Source: Hygrocybe punicea (taxonomy: Eukaryota > Basidiomycota > Agaricomycetes > Agaricales > Hygrophoraceae). Taken from it: a stretch of DNA of 64,000 bases. Shown here piece after piece: positions 11,752 through 21,477 of this stretch. The notes under the pieces were generated by a model, which searched no databases, was not told the DNA's origin, and worked only from the letters and a program-made list of their open reading frames with translations. Numbering within the stretch: the first letter of the stretch is position 1; each line of letters starts with the position of its first letter. The stretch spans positions 489,590 to 553,589 of the forward strand of contig OY744471.1 in NCBI GenBank assembly GCA_963556145.1. Direction: 5' to 3'. A program made the position numbers and the translations under genes.

Positions 11752-13221
11752 TTGCAAGTTCCTCGGCAGAGACAACAATGGTACAGTTCCACGTCCTACC
11801 TATTGCGTTCACTGTGCAATGAGTATGTAGCCATCATATCCACACACCATGTGGGCATCTATTTCGACCCAGATCACAAGTCATGGAGTTCAGAATTATA
11901 TGATGATCTGCTCAGTCTGTTGTCGAGCACACTGGGTGATGAAAGGATAACCTATTTTCTGTGAGTGACCACGTCATATTGCTGTCCCCACTACATGGTC
12001 ATTGTGAAAGAAATGACATCGAAACCACTTGCAAAATGGTGTCTTTAAATGAGATACCTGAACCAGTTCCGTAAGTCTCATTATTTTTGTGACAATGCAT
12101 GGTCCTGATGCATTCCAGCATTGAAGGGACATGCATTGTTGCCAAATATTCAACTCGGGGGGCAGTGCCATGGATTTCTTTTCAATGTCTGGACCATGCT
12201 TGGTTGGATGATGAGTTGATCAACTTTGGAATGTAGTGAGTATCTTGTCTGCATCCTTTCTGAGTACCTCAATGTTCGCCCAAGCTATGCGCTGCATGAA
12301 GCATCAAAGTCTCAACCACAATTATATGACGACACTCACATATTTATAACATTTTTTATGGAGAAACTAAGGTCTGCCCCATTTCATTTTGCCAGTAAGG
12401 TCATTCTGTCTCATGGAGATATCAGGAAGAATGGTGTGAGGAGTGTGAAGCGGTGGACAAAGGCCTGTGACATATTTGTACGCAGATATTTGATATTTCC
12501 TGTTCCCACTGGGTGAGTCATGTCGTTTTGTGCATTTCTATGCAGACAGTTGAGTTCAGCTACAGATCCCACTGGTATTTGATCATCGTCATCAATCCTG
12601 GAGGATGTCTTTCTGAAAACCCACAGGATGGACTGCACACGTGCGTTTCCAACACAGGTTGACATGTTTCCTGCTTATTCTTGATGCAGTATAACCTGTG
12701 TGCTCGATTCTCTACCACCTGGTGATCATGAAAATGATGTCTCATGTCTGCATGAGTGGCTTGCCTCCATTGCAAAGCACACTCAGAATGTCACAAAGCT
12801 GGCTCCCATCACGACAATCACACCCACAGTTAACCATTTCCAGCTCGGTTGGGTGGCTAATTGACAAACATTGTTTTAGGTACCGGAACAACCTAACTTC
12901 AATGACTGTGGTATTTATTTGATTCACTTCCTGCGGATCTTCCTCGAAAATCCTCAAGGCATGTTAGAAGAACTCCTGAAGCATGGCACAACAGGAGGAG
13001 TCAGTGCAACCATTGATTGGCAACCCAGATGAATTGCAACTTTGCGTGGAGAACTCCAACAAGCCTTGTGTAAGCAAGCAATTCGAAATTGGGTTGATGG
13101 GATAACATTGGACACAGAAGATGTTGGTATTCCTGGTTCACCTGGTGACGTCAAATTGGTGCGAGGTTTCTATGCCATTGCAACGATTGTCTCCGATTCC
13201 GATAGTGATGGGGATTTGTGA
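11752..13221 (+). pseudogene. Ulp1/SENP-type (C48) cysteine protease, one in-frame stop
   Basis: The catalytic triad can be read across three exons: SHWYLIIVINPGG (His codon 12570-12572), CVLDSLPPG (Asp 12706-12708) and PEQPNFNDCGIYLIHFLR (Gln 12889-12891, Cys 12907-12909). Introns 12641-12689 and 12829-12879 join in phase; an upstream intron at about 12513-12559 joins RRYLIFPVPTG to YRSHW. The upstream block FFMEKLRS..VKRWTKACDIF matches the segment before the catalytic His in transposon-borne Ulp1 proteases. Such enzymes cleave SUMO-like modifiers. A TGA at 13030-13032 interrupts the C-terminal tail (DWQPR*IATLRGEL), which then reads on to a TGA at 13219. The N-terminus upstream of about 12220 is not resolved. 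It lies 120 bp before the KDZ transposase on the same strand. Confidence 0.72.
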
Positions 13222-13674
13222 CATTACTGCCACATAATTGTTATTGTCTTATTGTTTGCCATGTGTTTTGCCTCGTGTTTGTCTTTATAAAATGGCACGG
13301 TCTTTCCCATCATTTCCCATTTTCAGCAAGTTGTTGCATCCATGGTGAAATCAAAAGTTACATCACGCTCGGGCAAAAAGAAAGAGTTTGCGAGAGAGGT
13401 GGAATTTACAGTGGTGCCGACCAAACGAGGTGGAAAGACAGTCAAGGCCAGGCCCATTATCAGACCCCCCAGTCCCATAAAACGGACGCAACAGACTGAA
13501 GAGACTCCATTTGCCTCCACGTCGAATTTGGATGCGGAGTAAGGCATGGCACGGGTATACCGCAGGTCAGAATTCCCGACACCGCACCTGTACCCACGGA
13601 AACCGTACCCGCTCCGATGACGGGTACAACCTGTACCCATTATCTGCGGGTACCCGCCGTGTTCCATCCTAACT

Positions 13675-13730
13675 ACCTCGCGAACAATGGGGACACGTCA
13701 ATTGACGCGCTCCGTCTGTTTTCGCGAGGT
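13675..13730. repeat. Palindromic module, copy a (core ACGTCAATTGACG)
   Basis: ACCTCGCGAACA on the left pairs with TGTTTTCGCGAGGT on the right around the central self-complementary ACGTCAATTGACG. It is in the first hAT-like element. Confidence 0.85.
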
Positions 13731-13776
13731 TGGGTTGGGGCCAGGGACTTTCCATGGGCGTCCCCGCGTGTTAACT

Positions 13777-13832
13777 ACCTCGCGAACAACGGGGACATGT
13801 CAATTGACGTGCTCCGTCTGTTTTTGCGAGGT
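13777..13832. repeat. Palindromic module, copy b
   Basis: Same 56-bp structure as copy a, 102 bp downstream, as part of a tandem duplication of the surrounding unit. A third, partial copy with CACGTCAATTGACGTG lies at about 13866-13905. Confidence 0.85.
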
Positions 13833-16800
13833 TGGATGGGGCTGGGGACTTTCCATGGGCGTCTGCACGTCAATTGACGTGGCCGGAGAGTGTTCGCGAG
13901 GTGGGACCGTTGTTGCTGTGTCCGTCTTCGTCCTCGCCTCGTCCATTCCCCTCGTTAGCCAATGTCATTGGGACTGGATTGGGGGGACGTACCTGGGCCA
14001 GTAGGTGGGCGCACCACCCTCCCGGCTTTCCTCTCTATCATTGTCGTCGCCGTTGCGACTTTGGTGGTTCGTTTTTGGCGTGCGGGGTTGTCGTGGTTGT
14101 GGTTGTGGTTGTCGTTCGTGGGTTTTCTTGTTGTCGTTGTTGTTGTGTTTGCGCTTGTCACGGTTGTGGTAGCAAATATCACGCGAACTTAGCAAAAGTA
14201 AAGAAATTAATGTGAAAATAAAGTAAATAACAAAGAAAAAACCTACCTGGGGCTTGGGTTGACAGACCCGTGAAAACCCGTCACCCGCGGATAACAGGTA
14301 CAGTTTTGACAAGGTGTGCAAACCGAAACACCGTACCCGAACCCGAATTACCTGTTTTGGAATAACCGCGGGTAAACCCGTACCCGTGCTGTGCCCTAAT
14401 GAGGAGGAACCTGTGAGACAGAGGAATCATAAAAGTGGACAGGTTAATAAAATATTTACCTGTTCTGTTTGATCTTAATTTGCTGTCGTTCAGACTCAGA
14501 ATGACCAAATGGAGGCCTGGAAAATCATTCACAAGCAATACCTCTCCGAACTCTTATCATCTGAGGCGCCACCTTCTGATGCTACATGTCAAACATGTCT
14601 CATGGCTGATATCTCCATTCATTGCCCTGATTGCTATGGGTGCCTTTCCTTCTGCCAACATTGTTGCTTGCAGGCGCACAAGCATCATCCATTCCACAGA
14701 ATTGAGATATAGAATGGCAGATGTTTTTTACCTCATGACCTTCACGAAATTGAGCTAGTCATGGCTCTTGGCCATGGTGGAAGCAATTGTCCCACATATC
14801 GAAATGTTCAACCAGAGCAAAGTGTTGAAGATACATATCTGCATGATGTTCTCATGTCCGGTGTTGGTGAGGAAGACGATTTGGATCCGGGTTTGGATGT
14901 TCACGCCGAGGAAGATATCATCACCGTCACTCACACGACTGGAATTTACCGACGTCGAATCCCATGGTGCTCGTGCGAAGATGCCCCAGCTCGAGACATT
15001 CAACTGCTTCGTATGGGTTTATATTCTGCAACGGCAAAAAGGCCATCATCGGCGTTCACTTTCCAGCTGCTGGATTACTTTTACATTGATTCGATGGAGT
15101 GCAAAACGTCTGCAGACAACTTCTACAACAAGTTAAGGAGACTGTCTTGCAATGCATTTCCAGATAGATTGCCGGTTCATGATATACTTCTTTGCTTAAA
15201 GAGTACATACAGAACAAAGTACTGAGTTATGTTGTTCAGGATCGTTATCGTGAACTAATGAGGGTCTCAAGACAGTGGCGATACTTGAACCTCAAGAAAC
15301 GATTCGGCTTTGGGCATGAGACTGAGAGGGAGCCTGGTAATGGCGATCTGGCATTGTTTTGCCCTGCATGTCCCCAGCCTGGGATAAATCTTCCAGAGGA
15401 TTGGATGGATAGACCTCAGCAGTGGGTCATTCTGATTGGTTTTCATGTAGTTCCTCACCAAACACGGAAACAGGTGGCTTTACAGGCCCAGCATTGTCGT
15501 CAACGGCAATTTCAAAGCTGAGCAGATTAAAATGCGGAAGCCGGATGACGACATTGGCCTTATCGATGGAGAAGGCTATATGGTGGAGGATGCACCTTAT
15601 CGTGCTCATCTGGCAGCTTCCATGGAGTCCAAGGAGGTAATTAATGAATTGTGAATTTCGTGAACGTCTAATCAATGATCCTTTATCAGAGATCACAGTG
15701 CTCGAACCATAAGGCTGTCAACCAAGCCAATGCCAATCAGCATAACTTATATGCTACTGGAATCGGTGCATGTGCATGTGCAAAGCATGGTTGCTTTGTA
15801 CCGCACAGTGTCGTCGACTTCCAGAAGGGTGAACGGTCAGTTATGTGTTTTGAGCTATGAATCGTGACAAATTTATTAAACAGCCTGCACCAGACACATG
15901 AATGTCGATTATTCGATATGCAACGCTCTCAACAGGCTGTGTCACAGTGGTATCACAGAAGCACTTATGGAATACGATATTGTCTGCAGTTGGCTCATCA
16001 ATTTTGCTAAAAGGGTTTCCGATTCTGACCACCTCACTCTGCCTGAGGCGCTCGAGATCATTGGGGCTGTGGGCAAGTTTCATCTTGGTGCACATGTTTC
16101 CAAGTGTTTTGCCCTGTTCAGTCTCAACTTCGTTCATGGGGCTGGTCAGCAGGATGGCAAAATTTTGGAGACACTGTGGGCTATCATCAACAAGATTGCC
16201 AGTGCTATTCGTTTCATGTCAAAATCCCAACGACGTGAGATCCTGGACGACCTCATGAGGGATTCCAATTGGAAGAAGTTGGTAGGAATGGGTACGTAAT
16301 TCACAGGCATATCATCAATACATATCATCACCATAGCCCCCCCAAAGTTCGGTCTTTGTTGAAACGGTATGATAAAGCAGTGGATGAAACCCAGGAAATG
16401 AAAGCAGCCTTTGAGGAGCTTTGCGAAACAGTGGATGAGCAAGTTCTGGAGCAGTGGAAGGAAGAGGAACAAAATGCAATGGTTTTACGTGGTGAACATT
16501 TGAGGGTATATGACATCAAAATGGAGAAAGGTTCATCTTATAAAGTGTGGGTAATTTGGACACGGTAACGATGTTTCACCAGCACCATCGCAGGCGGAGA
16601 TCAGGTTGAGGCTGACTGCAGGGAACCCCAAAGATGTGATGGCCGGCAGGGTGACGATATTAAATGAAGGAATAAACATAGAACAAGCACAGTAGGAACT
16701 ATCCTCATCCTTATCATTTGTCTCTTTGATATATTTTTACCCTACAGGACTACCCTCAAAACAATGGCGCGTACTGTTCATAAAACTGCCAGTTTCACAG

Positions 16801-17327
16801 AAAAGGCAAACCTGGAGGATCGTCAAAATAGACTTCAGTCTTGAATTGATTCATTCCACAGAAAAATGCATGGAATACTGGGTGAACAAGTGGATGACTG
16901 TAATTTGGTGAATTGTGTATTGGATGCTGATGATTGGATCATGGATTTGGATGAGGAGGGCGAGGTAGATGAAGAAGATGATGACAACGTCACAGAATGG
17001 CCTGAAAACTGTCGACTTACAATGCCATCTACCTTGGGAATCGAGGAATGTGCTTGGCTGGGTTTGGAAAATTTGGCTGCTCAGGAGGTGGAACTCAGGG
17101 TGGGGCAAGCAAACGACAGTTTGGAAAATTTGAGGATGACACTGGGTGAGAAAATGGTAATTTTTCGAAACTCTGTCCGTGGAGCAAATAGTCAGAAGAA
17201 GAAGACTCGAGCATGGGATGATGTGCATGCTGTCCAGCAAAAGGTTGGCAAATATGCCACAAGCTATAGGCAGGCTCGTCGGGCATTGGTCAATCTAGGG
17301 GGAAGTGCAGAAATGCTGGACCGTTTC

Positions 17328-18463
17328 TAGGCAATGACATGGGTACGGGTAACCCGCGCGGGTTGCGGGTACGGGTACTGCCGGGTACAGGTACGGGTTA
17401 CCTTTTTTGGACCCGGGCAAAACCCGTACCCGTGACCGCGGGTCTTGGTATACCCGCAGGTACCGGCCCAAACAGAGCCACACAGCTTCACGACAAATAC
17501 CGGCGTCAACAACGAGACCCAGCAATGCATCCGCGCCCCCACAGGCTGCCCCACGCACGCACGCATCCGCGACAACACAGACGAAGCCAATAGCCACCAC
17601 TTCCGTGGCAACACAACACCAACTGCCTGCCAAACGGCCCCATCCTCGCGCGAAACCGCGTCCCTACACGCCCACTGCAAGAAGCAACAGCAACCGCGTT
17701 GCACGACACCCCGTCATCAAATAGTGCCCCAACGCGAACCCCCGTGCCCAAAACCCAACGGGAGACACATCACGCGCCCGCGTCAGCCCCAAACACACCG
17801 TCCCCGCTGCAAAACGCGTCCGAACGCGTCTCAAGTCCCACCCCAGCCCCAAACCCCGCGCCCGTGCAAGAAAACGCGTTCAAACGCGTCCCAGACCGCG
17901 GTCTCACAACACCCGACCATTTGACGCCCACACAGGCCCCAAAGCCCGTGCCCGTGCAACAGAACGTGCCCAAACGCGCCCCAGACCCCGTTCCCCCCCC
18001 AAGTACATGCCCACACGCGCCCACAATCACGATGCCGCCGTCCAGACGCCGCAACTGCGAACGCCAAGGCTAAACGGCATCGAAACGCTAGCTGACGCAT
18101 ACGCGACGACGGAGGAGGATGAAAGGGAGGGGAGAATGGGAGATGGTGCGGGGAATGAGGAGACGGATACGATGGGGGAGGGTCTCTCGCCCACGAGAAC
18201 CCAACCCGTCGCATGGTTCCCAGCCCCCCCACTCCTCGCGTTTGCACAGCGCCACGTCAATTGACGTGCGTGTCAGCGACGCGAGGTAGATGTGGGCTGG
18301 AACCCACCGGGTTTCCTGCGCGGGTCAATACCCGTACCCGACCCGCCGCTACCCGCCATCTACCCGCTGAAAAAAGGCCCGTGGGTAGACGGGTACGGGT
18401 TGGAGCGGGTCCGGTTACGGGTTGGCCTCGGGACACCCGCGGGTATACCTGTGTCATTGCCTA
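17328..18463. mobile_element. Non-autonomous hAT-like element in KDZ exon (1136 bp)
   Basis: The terminal inverted repeats TAGGCAATGACA / TGTCATTGCCTA are perfect, and ACCGTTTC flanks both sides (17320-17327 and 18464-18471), a perfect 8-bp target duplication. Subterminal regions are rich in GGGTACGGGT. The interior (about 17460-18260) is broken coding-like sequence resembling the ORF of the LTR element at 21478-23418. It also holds one palindromic module. Removing the element plus one duplication restores LDRF-KVLRQED of the KDZ transposase. Confidence 0.92.
18234..18286. repeat. Palindromic module, copy c
   Basis: CCTCGCGT..GCGC, then CACGTCAATTGACGTG, then GCGTGTCAGCGACGCGAGG. Same architecture as copies a and b with different intervening bases. 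It is in the second hAT-like element. Confidence 0.8.
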
Positions 18464-18910
18464 ACCGTTTCAAAGTACTGAGGCAGGAGGATCTCAAGAT
18501 GAGTGGTGATATGCTTGAGGAGAATAGAGTGGGCCAGAGAAGTCACAAGCTGCCCTGGATCTGGCGGATGAAAGATAGGAATAAGACTGGGGACAACGAT
18601 TGGATGCAGGAAGGTAAATGGTTCTCCTACAGCAATTCATGGAAGATCTCACTGCTATACAGTGTATTGTGTAAACTGGCTTTGTGGAAAGGCCAGATAT
18701 AATCGGTGGTCTGAAGAATTGCAAAGTGTCAAGTCAGAAATGGGTAACACTGTTCAATGGTTGCAACACCAGAAAGTGCAATGGGAAGCACATCGTGACA
18801 ATGTTGGTCCGGGACTGATGGGTCACATCTGTTATGCAGAAAAACAAATCATGATGTGGACAAAGATGATAGCACAGGCACAAACTGCATTTGTCAACAA
18901 GATGGATTGA

Positions 18911-19009
18911 TAAATATTATCACTGAAGATATAGCCCATGAGAATCAACTGATATATACCTGACCAACTGGATCATAAGCCTCTGCCAACAGAAAATAGT
19001 TGTCTGGCC
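18911..19009. other. Short 3' flank of the KDZ gene
   Basis: No terminal inverted repeat of the KDZ element could be identified here. Confidence 0.3.
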
Positions 19010-19830
19010 ATTATATGGGAGAGGGTCGGCCAACCCATGCCTGATGGGCTGCCAATATATGGCAGACGTTGGAGTAGTGGGACCTGCCAGTCACGTGACC
19101 AGGCTCCCACGGTTGACCTAGTTAGTAGCCTTCCCGATGTAGTAGTCAGTCTATCCTTCCTATCCAGTCGACCTTTCCCTCGAGTCCTGCGTGAGCCCCC
19201 GGAGTGGTACCTCGGTACCACTCCAACGTTCGGCCAACCCACATCTGATGGGGAGCCAATATATTCCAATGGGTCGGCCAACCCACGTCTGATGGGCAGG
19301 CAATGTATGGCAGAGGGTCGGCCAACCCATGCCTGCTGGGGAGCCAATATATGGCAGATGGTCAGCCAACCCATGCTTGCTGGGCAGCCAATATATTCCA
19401 ATGGGTTGGCCAACCTGTGCCTGATGGGCAGGCAATATATGACAGAGGGTCGGCCAACCCACATCTGATGGGTAGGCAATATATTCCAATGGGTCGGCCA
19501 ACCCACGTCTGATGAGCAGCCAATATATGGCAGACGGTCGGCCAACCCACATCTGATGGGTAGGCAATATATTCCAATGGGTCGGCCAACCCATGTCTGA
19601 TGGGCAGGCAATGTATGGCAGAGGGTCGGCCAACCCATGCCTGATGGGCAGCCAATATATGGCAGACAGTCAGCCAACCCACATCTGATGAGCAGCCAAT
19701 ATATGGCAGAGGGTCGGCCAACCCATGGGCAGTCAATATATGGTAGACAGTCGGCCAACCCACGTCTGATGAGCAGCCAATATATGGCAGAGGGTCAGCC
19801 AACCCATGTCTGATGGCAAGCTGAAACCCC
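19010..19830. repeat. Minisatellite of 40-47 bp units (GGTCGGCCAACCCA)
   Basis: About 17 units, each with GGTCGGCCAACCCA, a TGATGGGCAGGCAA-like part and either ATATATGGCAGAG or ATATATTCCAATG, alternate irregularly. The array is interrupted by a solo LTR at 19070-19225. Long ORFs read in both directions are artefacts of the repeat. Related GGCCAACCC sequence continues in degenerate form to about 19990. Confidence 0.9.
19070..19225 (+). mobile_element. Solo LTR (156 bp) of the 158-bp LTR family
   Basis: It begins TGGAGTAGTGGGACC and ends ACCACTCCA. It matches, in reverse complement, the LTRs at 54449-54606 and 56287-56444. ACGT flanks both sides (19066-19069 and 19226-19229). Confidence 0.88.
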
Positions 19831-20162
19831 CACTAGGTTTTGGGAAATATCCCCCAGTTGGCCAACCCACTCGGGCTGGCCAGCTGTATGCCTTGGCCAA
19901 GCCATCTGCCTTGGGAAAAGATATTGGTCGGCCGAGGTTGGCTGGCCCACTTCAAGTGGGAATTGTCCATCTCGGCTGACCCATGTTTCATGGACAAGAT
20001 ACGCTGTAAGGTGTGAATGTTCACTGTCTCGCTTTTGAATCCCACCCGACCTTTATTTCTCAGCTCCATGGGGGAGAATCCTTCCCCACGGGTCGAAGCC
20101 GGTGCTGAACCGCCTAGTATGAGGCTGATTTCACATCCGTTGATTATCGCCCCCATATTAGT

Positions 20163-20312
20163 ATTGACATATCGAACCTCTGCCGCCGTCTATCGAACCT
20201 CCACCATCGTCTATTGAACCTCTGTTGTCGTCTATCGAACCTCCATTGTCGCCCATCGAACCTCCGTTGTCGTCATATCATATCGAACCTCCACCGTCGT
20301 CATATCATCTTT
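20163..20312. repeat. ATCGAACCTCC tandem repeat of about 20 bp
   Basis: Units such as TATCGAACCTCCACCATCGT recur seven or eight times with drift. The downstream pyrimidine-rich stretch to about 20870 has an open frame but looks non-coding. Confidence 0.75.
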
Positions 20313-20942
20313 ACCGTCATCATCATATCTCTATGCCCGCCTCACCAAGCTTATCGTTTTATGCTTTCCGCAGCCTATGCCACTGTTTCCGCCACCCATT
20401 GACACAGCCACCGAAGCTGCCGACCCTAACTCGACCCGCCTACATTGTCTTTGTCATCCGCTTTCATTTGATTTCGTTTCCGCTCATGCCTTCACCGTTT
20501 CCATCACCCACCCCCAATCCCATGTCATGTTTGATTTTATCCCGACTTCATTTCTATCACTTCCCCTCTTTCCGATACCCGACATTTGGTTATTTTCTCA
20601 TCTATTTTGCGTTTCTGCTCTCTATTTGTCCCATTTTTGTAGCTTTCCATCTCTTCTTTCATTTTTGCTCAGTTCCCTTTTCCTCTGGTTCTCTGTACTT
20701 TGTTTCCTTTTTCCTCGGCACCGGCTTCACTCATTTTGTTCTCTACTCCCTGCTCTCGGCCTCCAACCGTCCATCAAGTTCCGCTAGTCACCATCTGCTG
20801 TCCCCATTCGCGTCATCCACGTCCCGCCTCATCTTGTTGAACCCGCTTCCACAACTACCGGATCGGCCTTAGCTCACACATCCGAGTCCCGAGCCCACAT
20901 ATTGTCCACCAAGGGTGGTCTTCATTTAAAGTACCCTGGAGA

Positions 20943-21059
20943 TGTAGAGGGTCGATGTCCCTCTGAGTCCGTATCGTCGATATATCACAAATCCTGATAA
21001 ACCCGATGCCTCTATTCAACTTGCATTTGAACCCAATGTAACCCAATGTAACCCAACGT
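20943..21059 (+). mobile_element. Older LTR, left half, split by a nested element
   Basis: TGTAGAGGGTCGATG... aligns with the start of the solo LTR at 9981. The 155-bp-LTR retrotransposon interrupts it at 21060, and it continues at 23747. Confidence 0.65.
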
Positions 21060-21214
21060 TGTGGTAGGGAGATCTGGTAGATCACGTGACCTTCCCACGG
21101 TTGGATTCAGTAGATAGCTCTGTTTGGTAGTCAGTAGGATTAGGATTGATCTTAGTGACTCAAGCTTAGCGATTGAGCTAGAGGACTCCCTGCTAGCCCA
21201 TCGGCACCTCTCCA
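21060..21214 (+). repeat. 5' LTR
   Basis: TGTGGTAGGGAGATCTGG...CACCTCTCCA, 155 bp. Confidence 0.92.
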
Positions 21215-21217
21215 TCG

Positions 21218-21241
21218 TGGTGATGAGAGCGTGATTCGACC
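21218..21241 (+). promoter_or_regulatory. Primer binding site
   Basis: TGGTGATGAGAGCG followed by TGATTCGACC starts three bases after the LTR. It is complementary to a tRNA 3' end (TGG for CCA) and extends into a T-arm-like sequence (GATTCGA). The tRNA species is not determined. The same TGGTGATGAGAG is found in the element at 54449-56444. Confidence 0.75.
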
Positions 21242-21477
21242 TTTAACACGCCTGCTCCTGCTTTCTTGTTGCATCCCAAGTCTCTTTGGTGCTTTTGTCT
21301 CAGTATCTTAGTGTCTCAGCGTCCAGCGTCTTAGCGTTTCAGTGATTTTGCGTTCCCGCGTTTTGCGTCTTTGCCTCTCTGCGTCTCTAAGGTTTCGTGC
21401 CTGCGTCTCCGCGTTTTACACCCTGCGTCCTCGCGTTTCACATTTGCATCCCAGCTCTCTTACTTTTCGCAATCGAC

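Larger units (their letters stand above)
13540..14398. mobile_element. Non-autonomous hAT-like element in KDZ exon 1 (859 bp)
   Basis: The ends are TAAGGCATGGCACGGGTA and the inverse of TAGGGCACAGCACGGGTA, terminal inverted repeats with four differences. Flanks are ATGCGGAG (13532-13539) and ATGAGGAG (14399-14406), an 8-bp target duplication with one mismatch, as hAT elements make. Subterminal GGGTAC motifs are frequent. Inside are two tandem 102-bp units, each holding a 56-bp palindrome. I see no transposase. Removing the element plus one duplication joins LDAE directly to EPVRQRN in frame. Confidence 0.85.
13342..18910 (+). pseudogene. KDZ (Kyakuja-Dileera-Zisupton) transposase, split by two hAT insertions
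   Basis: The ATG at 13342 opens a basic N-terminus. Exons: 13342-13539 plus 14407-14442, 14494-15174, 15240-15421, 15474-15636, 15690-15835, 15894-16291, about 16337-16530, 16583-16691, 16748-17327, then 18472-18613 and 18663-18910 (TGA). Near 14590-14700 there is a CxC2-type cluster (CQTC..CPDC..CQHCC..HKHHPFH). The core follows: HTTGIYRRRIPWCSC, ARDIQLLRMGLYSAT, DRYRELMRVSRQW, CPACPQPGINLP, GNFKAEQIKMRKPDDDIGL, GIGACACAKHGCFVPHSVVD, YDIVCSW and KFHLGAHVSKC..DGKILETLW, which holds likely acidic catalytic residues. The C-terminal part is helical. Nonsense codons are TAG 14710-14712 (at a Trp position) and TGA 16842-16844. The C7 run at 16337-16343 leaves the frame one base short. With the two insertions the gene is dead. 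Confidence 0.9.

Noticed and set aside
13955..14321. Val- and Thr-rich ORFs on both strands near 14 kb
   Set aside because: GTTGTGGTTGTGG simple-sequence artefact inside the hAT-like element.
18973..19802. Long minus-strand ORFs (261 and 146 codons) with WPT..GRP..IYW repeats
   Set aside because: Low-complexity translation of the minisatellite; all frames stay open because the unit lacks stops, and a solo LTR sits within.
20225..20872. 215-codon plus-strand ORF with hydrophobic Phe/Ser/Pro-rich sequence
   Set aside because: Pyrimidine-rich repeat-derived DNA beside an LTR; no motif, and competing frames are equally open.
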